A DNA stretch of 64,000 nt from Alteromonas hispanica. Its GTDB lineage: Bacteria; Pseudomonadota; Gammaproteobacteria; Enterobacterales; Alteromonadaceae. The notes beneath the pieces are model-generated. The model had not been told where the DNA came from. It saw only the letters and a program-made list of their open reading frames with translations, and made no database searches. The stretch is taken from assembly GCF_010500915.1 (NCBI RefSeq), contig NZ_JAAAWP010000001.1, positions 124,001 through 188,000 of the forward strand, in the 5' to 3' direction. The translations under genes and the position numbers were made by a program. This document shows positions 46,004-56,192 of this stretch, one piece after another; the first letter of the stretch is position 1, and the number at the start of each line of letters is the position of its first letter.

Positions 46004-48067
46004 TTAGATTGCATATTTGATGTTAAATGAAACAAAGTCTCTATCTGCAAGCGCATTAGTTGTACCAATACCGCCCCAGAATGCACTGTATGACGCTGTT
46101 GCCGACCACTTGCTCAAGTAGTCTAAGGTCATAGAAAAAGCAGCAGACTTAACATCTTCTGTGAAAAGGAATAGAGGATCGGGTGTGGTGCCCTCTACGT
46201 CATGTGAAAACGTTGCTCTTACGCGTAGGTTCATGCCGGCATAAATTGAATTATAATCGGCAACAGCAAGTAGTCGATAGCCCCATGCATCGTCAGTAGC
46301 GAACGGATTGGTTTCCGGTCCGTCTGACAAGCCTAGGTGAAGACCCTGGCGAGCATTACCCGTGGCCGTTGGCTCTAGTGATGGCGTTCTTGCCGTACCA
46401 GGTGCATTCAGTCTCACTACGTTTGGATCTGGCATATCAACAATATTTACGTAACCGGCTTCACCAAGGAGTACAAAATTGTCTGCACCAAACTTAGGTC
46501 CAAATACGTGAGACGCTGTAAACTGCATCTGCCATGTATCAGAGAAAATAAAGCCCTGCGCTGTTTCACCAGGACCCACTGCGCGGCCAATGTTATTCAA
46601 CTGAGAAATACCGGCTAAGTCAGGACGCAGACCTGCATTTGCAAGCTGTTCTGGCATGCCCATGTACAGTAATTCAACGTCGTCAATCTGCAGTGGCTCG
46701 TCTACACGATATGCAAATTCACCCGCAAGGGCTGTTGTGCCAATGTTAGTATTAAAACTCATGCCGTAAAGCTTAATATCTTCAGGGTAGAAGAATTCAG
46801 ACTTTGTAAACGCACGTAAATCTGTGATGTTGTCACGGGTAATTTCATTGCCGGCGATAAACGCTAGATCGGCACCAATACCCGCTTGAGTAAAGTCTGA
46901 TGTCACACCAGAGATAAGCGGACGTTGACTGTGATAATTAATGTGATAAAAGCTAAATTCAGTCTCGTTAATTTCAGGTGCAAACCACGTTAAACGTAAA
47001 CCGTACTGACCTTGGTCATCTGCTTCATTGTGAGGGTCATCACCGAAACCACGAACCGCAACCTTGGTTGGGTAGGCTAAATATGCCTGAGATACATCGG
47101 CAGGGTTGGCCCCTGAACGTAACAAATCACCATACCCGTTAAGCGCGCTCAACAAGTGCTCTAGGTCAATATCTGGGTTACCACTGAAACCTAGCTGAAT
47201 GTTTTGGCGTTGGCCGCCGTCACCCGCGAAGTCATTTCCGGCGAAATAGCTGCCTGACACAGGCAACCAACTGCGTTGGAATTCGTATTGATAGTAACCA
47301 GAGATACTTACGTCTGGTGTTAGACCTAACGAGGCGTAAACCATGCCTACCGGTAGAAATACTTCTCTTAGTTCGGCACCAGGTGCACGGGCCCGGGTTA
47401 CATCAACAGGGTTTGTTGTATTGATGCCATGCTGAATAAATGTACTCTCCCCCCAGCTGATAACCTGACGACCTACGCGAAGTGTTAGCGGCTTATCGCC
47501 TACCCACCAATCACCGTAGAAGAAAGCATCGTATAGACGCACATCGGTACACAGCAAGTCTTCTGCTTCAGGGTCTTGACAAAGATCGTACTGGTTGCCT
47601 GTTATTGGGTTTGAATATGGGCGGTCGCCGTCCATTTGCTCAAAATCATAAAACCAGAATCCTCGAGCAAAGAAACCGTAATCACCAAAGTTGATGTCTA
47701 ACTCGTGAGTACCTGAAATCTGAGTGGCAAACGCATCGCCCGGATCGTGAGCCAAGTTACCAAGGTCACCATTCGTAGAGTAGCCACCGTCAGCTAAGCC
47801 CCAGACATCACCGCTCGTGTAAATAGGATTAAATGCCGCATGATAACCCGACCAATTGAATTGAGGATGGTTACTGTTACCGATAAGATCATAATCTCTC
47901 GCCTCGGTACGAATACTTGTAGCCAGTGAAAATGTTGAATCTAACGTGATGTTTGCATCACCTACTTGCCAACTGGCGGCGTGAGCAGGAACTGCAGCAG
48001 CACCTAGCAGAGTGAGAACCCCTGCTGCAATTGGTGAAATCTTAAAAGCGCTAGGCCTGTTTTTCAT
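46004..48067 (-). CDS. DUF1302 family outer-membrane beta-barrel-like protein
   Basis: A 687-residue exported protein with a signal peptide ending AAAVPAHA at about residue 27. The mature part is rich in alternating aromatic strands and opens with SWQVGDANITLDSTFSLATSIRT-type barrel sequence. Conserved DUF1302 segments include LRVGRQVISWGES and NPVDVTRARAPGAELREVFLPVG. The C-terminus (FVSFNIKYAI) looks like a last beta strand. It is predicted to be an outer-membrane pore or channel. GGGAG lies nine bases before the ATG at 48067. It is the first gene of the DUF1302-DUF1329-YCF48-RND cluster. Confidence 0.9.
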   Translation of the reverse strand: MKNRPSAFKISPIAAGVLTLLGAAAVPAHAASWQVGDANITLDSTFSLATSIRTEARDYDLIGNSNHPQFNWSGYHAAFNPIYTSGDVWGLADGGYSTNGDLGNLAHDPGDAFATQISGTHELDINFGDYGFFARGFWFYDFEQMDGDRPYSNPITGNQYDLCQDPEAEDLLCTDVRLYDAFFYGDWWVGDKPLTLRVGRQVISWGESTFIQHGINTTNPVDVTRARAPGAELREVFLPVGMVYASLGLTPDVSISGYYQYEFQRSWLPVSGSYFAGNDFAGDGGQRQNIQLGFSGNPDIDLEHLLSALNGYGDLLRSGANPADVSQAYLAYPTKVAVRGFGDDPHNEADDQGQYGLRLTWFAPEINETEFSFYHINYHSQRPLISGVTSDFTQAGIGADLAFIAGNEITRDNITDLRAFTKSEFFYPEDIKLYGMSFNTNIGTTALAGEFAYRVDEPLQIDDVELLYMGMPEQLANAGLRPDLAGISQLNNIGRAVGPGETAQGFIFSDTWQMQFTASHVFGPKFGADNFVLLGEAGYVNIVDMPDPNVVRLNAPGTARTPSLEPTATGNARQGLHLGLSDGPETNPFATDDAWGYRLLAVADYNSIYAGMNLRVRATFSHDVEGTTPDPLFLFTEDVKSAAFSMTLDYLSKWSATASYSAFWGGIGTTNALADRDFVSFNIKYAI

Positions 48068-48338
48068 ATTTTTATACTCCCAAGTCGACGCGATAGCATG
48101 CTCGACATCATGACCAACCATAACGATTAACAAAATCATTACATCATTTGACCAGAACCGCAAGAACTAATCCTACCAGTTAACAATTTTTACAACATTA
48201 ATCGTATCAAATAGTTATTGCTTTATCCTGAGTATAAAAGGCATTTATGCACTTGCACAAAAAATTATGAAAAAGTGAGTGAATTTCACCCACTAGTTAC
48301 TGTTTTAAAAACTTTAAAAAAAGAAACTGAGAGTAGTG

Positions 48339-48581
48339 CTAGCGGATGCGCTCGAAGGATTTGATTTTGTTCTGTTGATTCACAATCATTCTAAACCGCC
48401 CTTTTACTCCATCAGAGGTAATAAATTGGCGTAAACGACCGGTAGGCACCTGCACGCGCACGCCAGATTCCGCAACCATCACTACGTTGGGTACTGATGG
48501 CGAATAGAGCGCCTCACACTGGGTGTAAGGCACACTTATCGAAAAATAAAACACACTATCTGTTTGTTCAATCCGCGCCAT
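48339..48581 (-). CDS. DUF2835 family protein
   Basis: An 80-residue protein with the DUF2835 pattern: YFSISVPYTQCEALY, then GVRVQVPTGRLRQFIT and GRFRMIVNQQNKIKSFERI. Function unknown. The ATG at 48581 overlaps the 3' end of pepN by 14 bases, so it is translationally coupled to it; an in-frame TTG two codons earlier is less likely. No terminator is evident after it. Confidence 0.87.
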   Translation of the reverse strand: MARIEQTDSVFYFSISVPYTQCEALYSPSVPNVVMVAESGVRVQVPTGRLRQFITSDGVKGRFRMIVNQQNKIKSFERIR

Positions 48582-51180
48582 AAGCAAGGCTCTTGCTCAC
48601 TTTTTCGAACACGTCTTTACTTAACCCTTTATGGTTGAGTAGTCGACCTAACTGCTCTTTCATTAAACGTTGATGTTGAGACGCAAACCCTTGCCATTGA
48701 GTTAACGGCGTCACTATCCTTGCCGCTACCTGCGGATTGAGTTTATCTAACTTAAGTAAGTAGTCAGCAACAAACTTATATCCGCTGCCATCTAATGCAT
48801 GAAACATTTCACTATTATAAAAAGCAAAACTGCCGATGACTGAGCGCACGCGGTTAGGGTTACTCATAGTAAACTGGGGGTGTTCACACAGCATGGTAAT
48901 AGTAGCGAATATGTCTTTTGTTGGCTGTGTGGCATGTAACGCAAACCATTTATCTAAAACCAATGGGTCCTTGTTGTACCTTTGTTCAAATTTTGCCATT
49001 AATGAATCGAACACTTCTTTACGGCAGAACTGCGCACTGCGAAGAGCGCCAAGAGTGTCTGTCATATTATCAGAAGCTTCAAACTGCTCAGTAACAAGAT
49101 GTTCGTATTGCGGCAAAAGAGCCAAATGCGCTAGCACGACATTTTTACAGCGGCGCTGATTTACCGCGCTTTGTTCATAACTATACGGCTTGCTCTCAAT
49201 ACTATTAAAAACGTCAAGAAGCGCTGCTTCTAATTGTTGAGCAAATTGATGGCAAAACTCAGTTCGCGCTTTGCTTAATTCGGCCACATCAACAGAAGTT
49301 CTCAATTGGCAGAGTGTTTCAAATGATGGAATAACGAGACATTCACCAAGAAGTTCTACATTATCTATTTCTCTGGAGATTGCACTGCGAATACCAACCC
49401 AAATATTTTCGTCGATAGAGGCTTCGGGCGATTGCTCAAGCTCTCTAATACAGCGATCATAGATAGACTGCATTGCATCCCAGCGATTAAAGGCATCCTT
49501 CCCATGCTTAAATATGGTCAGGAGTGACTCAGTGGACAAGGGGTTATCGACCTTGGCCGGTGCAGAAAAGTTCCCTAATACCGCCGGAGTAAGGACGTTA
49601 CCTGATGCATCCACGGTGAATGACATAGATTCTTTGTCTAATATCACCATGCCATCGTTTATTACACCCTCATTATCTGAATACAGTTCACCGCCCTGGC
49701 CGATGATTTCAATATTAATAGGCATATACAATGGCTGTTTGTCGTGCTGATCAGACGTTTTAGGCGTGCGTTGCGATAGCGTAAACTGTACTTTCCCGTT
49801 TTCAAGCTCTTGTTGTTCAACACTTATAACGGGAGTGCCCGATTGACTGTACCATAGTGAAAACTGGCTTAAGTCTAATGATGTTGCAGACTGCATAGCA
49901 GAAACGAAGTCATCGCAGGTGACAGCTTGTCCATCATGTCTCCTGAAGTACTCATCCATCCCCTGCCTAAAGCCATCAACGCCCAACAGGGTGTGGAACA
50001 TGCGAATAACTTCTGCACCTTTATCGTAAACCGTTACCGTATAAAAGTTATTCATTTCAATAACTTCATCAGGTCTAATTGGGTGACTCATTGCACTTGC
50101 ATCTTCCGAGAACTGGTGCTCGCGCATCACTCTTACATGCTTAATTCGGTTACTGAGTTCTGACGTCATATCTGCGCTGAACTGCTGGTCGCGAAATACC
50201 GTTAGGCCCTCTTTTAAGCTTAATTGAAACCAGTCGCGGCAAGTCACTCGGTTCCCAGTCCAGTTATGGAAATATTCGTGGGCAATAACGGCTTCTACAT
50301 TGAAAAAGTCATCATCTGTCGCGGTATCTTGATCTGCTAAGACAAACTTACTGTTGAAAACATTTAGCCCTTTATTTTCCATTGCGCCCATGTTGAAGAA
50401 ATCGACGGCGACAATCATGTAAATATCAAGGTCGTATTCCAGGCCGAATACATCTTCATCCCACTTCATTGCCCGCTTTAAAGACTCGAGCGCGAACGTG
50501 CCCTGATGCTTTTTACCTTTATCAACGTAAAGCTCTAACGCAACCTCTTTACCGCTCATGGTGGTATAGCTATCTGTTAATAAGTCAAAGTCCCCTGCCA
50601 CAAGTGCAAATAAATAGCAGGGCTTAGGATGTGGGTCGTGCCATTTAACAAAATGTTTCCCATCACTCAGCTGACCCTTATCGACAGGGTTGCCGTTTGA
50701 AAGCAGCATTGGGTATTTTTCATCGCCAACTACCGTTACGGTATATACCGATAGAACATCTGGACGGTCTAAGAAAAATGTTATTCGCCTAAAACCTTCT
50801 GCCTCACACTGAGTACAGTAAGCCCCACCTGACAAATACAAACCTTCCAAGGCTTTGTTGTTATCAGGGGCAATGCTGGTTTCTATGTAAAGCGTAAATT
50901 CGTTTTTATCGACAGGAATAGAGAGCGATGAGTCGGTAAGGATATAGCCGTCGTTATCGTCAGATTTCGCCGCAAGCGGTGCGTTGTCGATAAGCAGTTT
51001 ATGTACAGGAAGATTATCGCCGTCTAGCACTAACGGCTGATTGTGACTGCCCTGTCTTGTCACTTTCAGAGTACTGATTACGCGAGTGTCTGTTGGATGA
51101 AGTGTGACGTGCAAGTCAACGGTGGTGATTAGAAAAGCGGGCGGCTTATAATCCGCCCGGCGTTTAATTTGAACTGACAT
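48568..51180 (-). CDS. pepN: aminopeptidase N
   Basis: An 870-residue M1 metallopeptidase, the same length as E. coli PepN. The exopeptidase motif GAMEN (in NMGAMENKGLNVF) and the zinc site HEYFHNWTG with a downstream Glu in SLKEGLTVFRDQ are present. It releases N-terminal residues from peptides in the cytoplasm. The ATG at 51180 has AAGGGG upstream and reproduces the known N-terminus; longer in-frame extensions run into the upstream transporter gene. Coupled to DUF2835 downstream. Confidence 0.96.
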   Translation of the reverse strand: MSVQIKRRADYKPPAFLITTVDLHVTLHPTDTRVISTLKVTRQGSHNQPLVLDGDNLPVHKLLIDNAPLAAKSDDNDGYILTDSSLSIPVDKNEFTLYIETSIAPDNNKALEGLYLSGGAYCTQCEAEGFRRITFFLDRPDVLSVYTVTVVGDEKYPMLLSNGNPVDKGQLSDGKHFVKWHDPHPKPCYLFALVAGDFDLLTDSYTTMSGKEVALELYVDKGKKHQGTFALESLKRAMKWDEDVFGLEYDLDIYMIVAVDFFNMGAMENKGLNVFNSKFVLADQDTATDDDFFNVEAVIAHEYFHNWTGNRVTCRDWFQLSLKEGLTVFRDQQFSADMTSELSNRIKHVRVMREHQFSEDASAMSHPIRPDEVIEMNNFYTVTVYDKGAEVIRMFHTLLGVDGFRQGMDEYFRRHDGQAVTCDDFVSAMQSATSLDLSQFSLWYSQSGTPVISVEQQELENGKVQFTLSQRTPKTSDQHDKQPLYMPINIEIIGQGGELYSDNEGVINDGMVILDKESMSFTVDASGNVLTPAVLGNFSAPAKVDNPLSTESLLTIFKHGKDAFNRWDAMQSIYDRCIRELEQSPEASIDENIWVGIRSAISREIDNVELLGECLVIPSFETLCQLRTSVDVAELSKARTEFCHQFAQQLEAALLDVFNSIESKPYSYEQSAVNQRRCKNVVLAHLALLPQYEHLVTEQFEASDNMTDTLGALRSAQFCRKEVFDSLMAKFEQRYNKDPLVLDKWFALHATQPTKDIFATITMLCEHPQFTMSNPNRVRSVIGSFAFYNSEMFHALDGSGYKFVADYLLKLDKLNPQVAARIVTPLTQWQGFASQHQRLMKEQLGRLLNHKGLSKDVFEKVSKSLAYGAD

Positions 51181-51211
51181 AGAACCCCTTTTTGAAGTGC
51201 CTATATGAATG

Positions 51212-52687
51212 TTATACAGACCCTTCGCTTTTAGTTTCAAATGTTGGCGGCGTGATACGTAATATCTTAATGCCTAAATACGCGTAAACAATCGCAAGAA
51301 TTGGGTTAATAACGTTGAAAAACGCATAAAAGATATAATCGAATGGATTTACCAATAGTACGCTGTGCATGTAAGCACCACAGGTATTCCACGGGATCAG
51401 CGGAGACGTTAGCGTTCCGCCATCTTCTAAGCTACGGGACAAGTTTAATTGGTCGAGACCACGTTTGCTGAATTCTTCTTTGTACATGCGCCCAGGCATT
51501 ACAATAGATATGTATTGGTCTGCAGTCACTAAGTTGGTGGCAAAACAGGTTAGTATGGTACGACTGACCATATCGCCAGCAGACTTAGCGCCCAACAAGA
51601 TAGTGGCGACTGCGCGTTTAAGTAGGCCTACGCGTTCGAGCACGGCACCAAACGACATGGCGCAGATAATAAGCCAAATAGTATTAAGCATTGAAGACAT
51701 GCCGCCGCGAGAAAGTAAGCTATTAAGGTTTTCATCTGGCGTAGAAAAGCTGACACCATCAAACAGTGCTGTCCACACTACCTTTAGCGCACCAATGCTG
51801 GCGCTATCGTCTGTACTGGCCATTTCTGCTACTACATCCCACTGAAATACAACGGCCCAAACACCGCCCAACAGTGCGCCGATAAAAACGGCAGGAAACG
51901 CAGGCATCTTTTTAATCGCTAGCGTAAGTAGAACAACAAGCGGGACTAACAAATGCCAGCCAAGGTTGAAAGACTCATTAAGTAAAAGCTGCATCTGCTC
52001 GATTCTGTCTGCTTTCGCTTCACCCACCTCGTTAAAGCCGATAACGGTAAACAGGATGAGTGCAATAACAAAGCTAGGAATTGTCGTCCACAGCATATAG
52101 CGAATGTGATCGAATAAGTCGGTGCCCGCAACAGCAGGTGCGAGGTTTGTGGTTTCAGATAAAGGTGATATTTTATCTCCAAAATACGCGCCCGACACCA
52201 CCGCGCCCGCGGTAATTGCGGCCGACATTTCCATGCCTGCCGACACGCCCATAAGCGCGACACCTACGGTAGCTGCTGTTGTCCACGAGCTTCCAATACT
52301 CATAGCGACAACTGCACATATGAGGCAGGTTGCGGCATAGAAAAACGATGGGTTTAATAGTTCGAGACCATAATAGATAAGCGTAGGCACAGTACCCGCT
52401 AGCATCCATGTTCCAATAAGAGAACCAACAGCAAGCAATATCAGGCAAGCCCCCAGGGACATTGAAATGCCGTCAACGATGCCTTTTTCTATGGTTTTCC
52501 AACTGTAACCGTTCTTCATCCCAATGATGGCGGCCATTCCCATTGCTAGTAATAAAGCTATTTGGTTTGGACCATAAGACGAGTTGTCTTCAAAAAGATA
52601 AACGGCAGTGCCCATCATCAGAACGAGCGCCACAATTGGAATAAGAGCGTCTAGAAGCGAAGGAGTTTTTAATTCTCTATTTGTCAT
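51212..52687 (-). CDS. nhaC: Na+/H+ antiporter, NhaC family (second copy)
   Basis: A 491-residue membrane protein with about 11-12 helices and the same motifs as the copy at 18156: MSIGSSWTTAATVGVALMG, GAYFGDKISPLSETTNLAPA and SRSLEDGGTLTSPLIPWNTCGAY. It should exchange Na+ for protons, possibly coupled to other substrates. It lies 42 bases downstream of a sodium-dependent SNF-family transporter on the same strand, suggesting a shared operon for a sodium-linked process. The upstream in-frame pepN extension is ignored. Confidence 0.92.
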   Translation of the reverse strand: MTNRELKTPSLLDALIPIVALVLMMGTAVYLFEDNSSYGPNQIALLLAMGMAAIIGMKNGYSWKTIEKGIVDGISMSLGACLILLAVGSLIGTWMLAGTVPTLIYYGLELLNPSFFYAATCLICAVVAMSIGSSWTTAATVGVALMGVSAGMEMSAAITAGAVVSGAYFGDKISPLSETTNLAPAVAGTDLFDHIRYMLWTTIPSFVIALILFTVIGFNEVGEAKADRIEQMQLLLNESFNLGWHLLVPLVVLLTLAIKKMPAFPAVFIGALLGGVWAVVFQWDVVAEMASTDDSASIGALKVVWTALFDGVSFSTPDENLNSLLSRGGMSSMLNTIWLIICAMSFGAVLERVGLLKRAVATILLGAKSAGDMVSRTILTCFATNLVTADQYISIVMPGRMYKEEFSKRGLDQLNLSRSLEDGGTLTSPLIPWNTCGAYMHSVLLVNPFDYIFYAFFNVINPILAIVYAYLGIKILRITPPTFETKSEGSV

Positions 52688-52729
52688 TGTTATTGTTTTA
52701 ATAAACCTTTATTGAAAACGTCGAGTGTC

Positions 52730-54064
52730 TTAAAAAACAGAACGATAAAACATCAGCGCGATAATAACCGGACACACAAAGCGCACATACCAAGGCCAAA
52801 TTTTCCAAAATAGGCCGTGTTCTACGTTTTCATTTCCTTGTTTAAGCTCTGCCAGTATTGCATCTCTTCGCCACACCCAACCCGCGAAAATACACAGGGC
52901 AAGGCCAAGAAGAGGTTGGCTGTATTCTGTGGTAAGCGCAATAACAAAACCGAATAGCAATTCGAAATTGAAAATAACAATACAGCTTAGAATAAAGATA
53001 ACCGCTGCCATAAATATCACGGCCTTTTGACGTTTCATACCTTTACTCTCAACCATGAACGCCACGGGCACCTCTAACATAGATATTGATGATGTTACGG
53101 CAGCAATGGCCATTAAAGCAAAAAAGGTAAACGAAACAAAAATGCCGACAGAGCCTATAGTATCGAAAAGCGCAGGCAACACTTTAAAAATCAGTGTGTC
53201 ACCTTGTATTAACGCACCATCATCGGTGAATATTTCTACGCCGTTATTTAGCGCTACATACATAGCGGGTATGATTAGCATGCCTGCAATAACGGCAACG
53301 CCAATATCAACTAAAGCTACCGAAGCTCCTATTGTTGGCAAATTTTCATTTTTACTGAGATAAGAACCATAAACCAACATAGTACCTACACCCAGTGACA
53401 TTGAAAAGAATGCCTGCCCCATGGCATTGATAAGCAGCTCTGGGTCGAGCACTCGGGAAAAGTCTGGAACTAAATATGCACTCCAGCCTTCAATGGCACC
53501 CGGTTGCATGCTCACGTAAACGATCAGCGCCAAAATGAGAATCACCAAAGTCGGCATTAACCTTACCGACCATTTCTCTATTCCTGACTTTACCCCGCCA
53601 ACCACGATAAACGCGGTCAACATCATGAACAAAGCACAGAATATTACGTTACGCGTAACCGACGAGGTAAGTAGCCAGTCGCTCGCAGACTGCATTCCTA
53701 CAAGGCGCACTGCAGAATCGGCAAAGTAGACCAACATCCAGCCACCAACGATGGCATAAAAAGCTAAAATAAGAGAAACGGTGACACAACCCCATATCCC
53801 TGTTGCTCTACCGACAAAGTTTCCAGATATTTTTCCCAGTGCATCAACCATATTTGAACGCGAGCTTCTTCCAATAATCAACTCTGCCATCAACACTGGA
53901 TAAGCAAGTACAAACGCAAGCAGTAAGTAAACCAATACAAAAGCTGCGCCGCCGTTACTCGCTACTTTTGTTGGGAACCCCCAAATATTTCCCAGACCCA
54001 CTGCTGAGCCTGCTGCTGCTAGCACGAAACCTATTCGAGAAGAAAACTCGCCTCGTATCGCCAT
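52730..54064 (-). CDS. sodium-dependent transporter, neurotransmitter:sodium symporter (SNF) family
   Basis: A 444-residue transporter with about 11 membrane segments. The first helix carries the NSS signature with the sodium- and substrate-binding unwound region (AAAGSAVGLGNIWGFPTKVASNGGAAF). These symporters import amino acids or related compounds with Na+. An NhaC antiporter gene follows after 42 bases and could export the Na+. AAAGG precedes the ATG. A terminator separates it from the upstream prc gene. Confidence 0.93.
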   Translation of the reverse strand: MAIRGEFSSRIGFVLAAAGSAVGLGNIWGFPTKVASNGGAAFVLVYLLLAFVLAYPVLMAELIIGRSSRSNMVDALGKISGNFVGRATGIWGCVTVSLILAFYAIVGGWMLVYFADSAVRLVGMQSASDWLLTSSVTRNVIFCALFMMLTAFIVVGGVKSGIEKWSVRLMPTLVILILALIVYVSMQPGAIEGWSAYLVPDFSRVLDPELLINAMGQAFFSMSLGVGTMLVYGSYLSKNENLPTIGASVALVDIGVAVIAGMLIIPAMYVALNNGVEIFTDDGALIQGDTLIFKVLPALFDTIGSVGIFVSFTFFALMAIAAVTSSISMLEVPVAFMVESKGMKRQKAVIFMAAVIFILSCIVIFNFELLFGFVIALTTEYSQPLLGLALCIFAGWVWRRDAILAELKQGNENVEHGLFWKIWPWYVRFVCPVIIALMFYRSVF

Positions 54065-54109
54065 ATTATTTGCCTTTATTATTGTTGTAATATTTATATA
54101 GACACAAAA

Positions 54110-54136
54110 AAAGGGCTGGCCCTAGACCAGCCCTTT
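54110..54136 (-). terminator. terminator after prc
   Basis: AAAGGGCTGG / CCAGCCCTTT, 10-bp perfect stem, 7-base loop, followed by a T-run on the minus strand. Confidence 0.92.
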
Positions 54137-54147
54137 CTCGATAGCGC

Positions 54148-56190
54148 TTAATTTGTTGTTATAGCGTATCGACCTGTCTCAATCATATCAAAGGTGATGT
54201 TAGCTGCCTCATCTAAGAACGGGTCTAACTCTTCCATATCCTCTGGAAGGTCATCAAGCGTAGCGACTGGCTCTAACCCCATTCTTTGGAGACGTTCGTT
54301 AGCGCGGGCTAAGGATTTTGCCTCGCCCTCCTTTTTCTTGGCTTCTCGCTCTGCCTTCACCAATGATATAAAGTTTTTATCTTTATTCTCTTTGTACTCC
54401 TGAATATCCTCGTCGATATACGAAAACTCAGGATTTTGCATAATTCGTTTATTATGTTTTGCCGTTAACACATCTAGCGCCGATCTATCATCCGCAAAAG
54501 TTGTGTAATTGGCTCGATTAATACTGTCCCAAGGTAGTGCGTTATCAGCTTGGCTTTCACCCCACTCAGCCGGTTCAATTGCAGATGGATATAAGATGTC
54601 TGGAATAACTCCCTTGTGTTGGGTACTTCCACCGTCTATGCGATAAAACTTCGCGATGGTGAACTGAACACTACCTAGCGGATTGTCGTAGAGGTCGTAA
54701 ATTTTTCCTAAGCCGCGATGCTGCTGAACCGTTCCCTTACCAAAGGTTTGCTCCCCAACAATAAGCGCACGATTGTAATCTTGCATTGCCGCTGCAAATA
54801 TCTCGGATGCTGAAGCACTGTAACGGTCTACCAACACAGTAAGCGGCCCGTTATACGCAACCTCACCATCAGTATCGCGATTAACGCTCACTTTCGACTG
54901 CCCGTAGCGAATTTGTACTACCGGGCCTTTCTCAATGAACAGCCCAGAAAGTAATGTGGCCTCAGTTAATGAACCGCCACCATTACCTCGTAAATCAACA
55001 ATAATGCCCTTCACATCTTGAGATTTAAGAGAGTCAATTTCTTTGGCTACGTCTGCACTTAAATTGTTGTAAAAGCTTGGGATAGTTATTACACCTAAAG
55101 ACTGACCAGCATGTGGCCCTTCATCAGGAACATAAACTTCTGATTTCGCAGCTCTGTCTTCAAGTTTGATTTTATCGCGAGTTAACTTAACCACCGACGT
55201 TGATTTAGATTCTGTTGCGCCTTTTTCAACTTGCAGGCGAACTGTGCTACCTTTTGGCCCCTTAATGAGTTCAACAACTTCATCAAGTCTCCAGCCAATA
55301 ACATCAACAAATTCCTCGTCGTCTTGCGCTACGCCAACAATTTTATCTTCAGGCTTAATAGCACCTGATTGATCAGCTGGACCGCCGGGCACAACGCTTT
55401 TGATAATAGTATAGTCGTCTTCGCTTTGCAGTACTGCACCAATTCCCTCAAAGGAAAGGTTCATCTCCATTTGAAAACGATCAGCATTTCTGGGGGACAA
55501 GTAACTGGTATGCGCTTCAATAGTTCTTGCAAACGCGTTCATAGCAGTTTGAAAAACATCTTCGCTTTTTGCCTGTTTTGTGCGTTTAATTGCACGAGTA
55601 TAGCGCTTGGTAAGAAGCTCCTTCGCTTCTTCCCAGGTTTTGTTAGCTAGAATAAGGTTGAGCGCGTCGTATTTAACTCGCTGACGCCATATTTCGTCAA
55701 GCTCTGCAGTATCTTTTGCCCAGTCAGCATCTTCTCTGTCGTAATAGAACTTATCGTTCTCTTTCGCAAAGTCAAAAGGTCCCTTTTCTAATAGGGCTAG
55801 AGCATATTCGTAGCGCTCAACTCTTCGCTGCGCAGATACGTTGTACATATCGTATGCAATAGACAGATTGCCCTTGCTCAACGCATCGTCGAACAAATCG
55901 CGATACTTTTCGAAACTCACCACATCGTCAAGTAAAAGCACTTGTTTGTTGTGGTCAAGAGATTCTATGAACCGTTGATATACTCTTGCCGAAAGAAGAT
56001 TATCCAACGATATTTCTTTGTAATGTGCACGTGTAAATAACGCGCTCACTCGTTTTGCTGCAACACTGTGCTGAGATTCTTGTTGGAGTATTGGTAGCTC
56101 ATCAACGTCAGGCGTTGATGTTACAGCACCAGCACCTACACCAACGGTAAGGAATGCGCTAGCAATAGAAATTCGAAGGATATCTTTCAT
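54148..56190 (-). CDS. prc: carboxy-terminal (tail-specific) protease Prc
   Basis: A 680-residue periplasmic protease with signal peptide (ending about VGAGAVTS), a helical N-terminal domain, a PDZ domain around residues 240-330 (MNLSFEGIGAVLQSEDD, GGPADQSGAIKPEDKIVGV) and an S41 catalytic domain. The nucleophile Ser lies in DRYSASASEIFAAAMQ and the general-base Lys in GEQTFGKGTVQQ. It trims periplasmic proteins such as penicillin-binding protein precursors. It follows proQ by two bases, the same order as in E. coli, and ends in a strong terminator. Confidence 0.96.
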   Translation of the reverse strand: MKDILRISIASAFLTVGVGAGAVTSTPDVDELPILQQESQHSVAAKRVSALFTRAHYKEISLDNLLSARVYQRFIESLDHNKQVLLLDDVVSFEKYRDLFDDALSKGNLSIAYDMYNVSAQRRVERYEYALALLEKGPFDFAKENDKFYYDREDADWAKDTAELDEIWRQRVKYDALNLILANKTWEEAKELLTKRYTRAIKRTKQAKSEDVFQTAMNAFARTIEAHTSYLSPRNADRFQMEMNLSFEGIGAVLQSEDDYTIIKSVVPGGPADQSGAIKPEDKIVGVAQDDEEFVDVIGWRLDEVVELIKGPKGSTVRLQVEKGATESKSTSVVKLTRDKIKLEDRAAKSEVYVPDEGPHAGQSLGVITIPSFYNNLSADVAKEIDSLKSQDVKGIIVDLRGNGGGSLTEATLLSGLFIEKGPVVQIRYGQSKVSVNRDTDGEVAYNGPLTVLVDRYSASASEIFAAAMQDYNRALIVGEQTFGKGTVQQHRGLGKIYDLYDNPLGSVQFTIAKFYRIDGGSTQHKGVIPDILYPSAIEPAEWGESQADNALPWDSINRANYTTFADDRSALDVLTAKHNKRIMQNPEFSYIDEDIQEYKENKDKNFISLVKAEREAKKKEGEAKSLARANERLQRMGLEPVATLDDLPEDMEELDPFLDEAANITFDMIETGRYAITTN

Positions 56191-56192
56191 AT

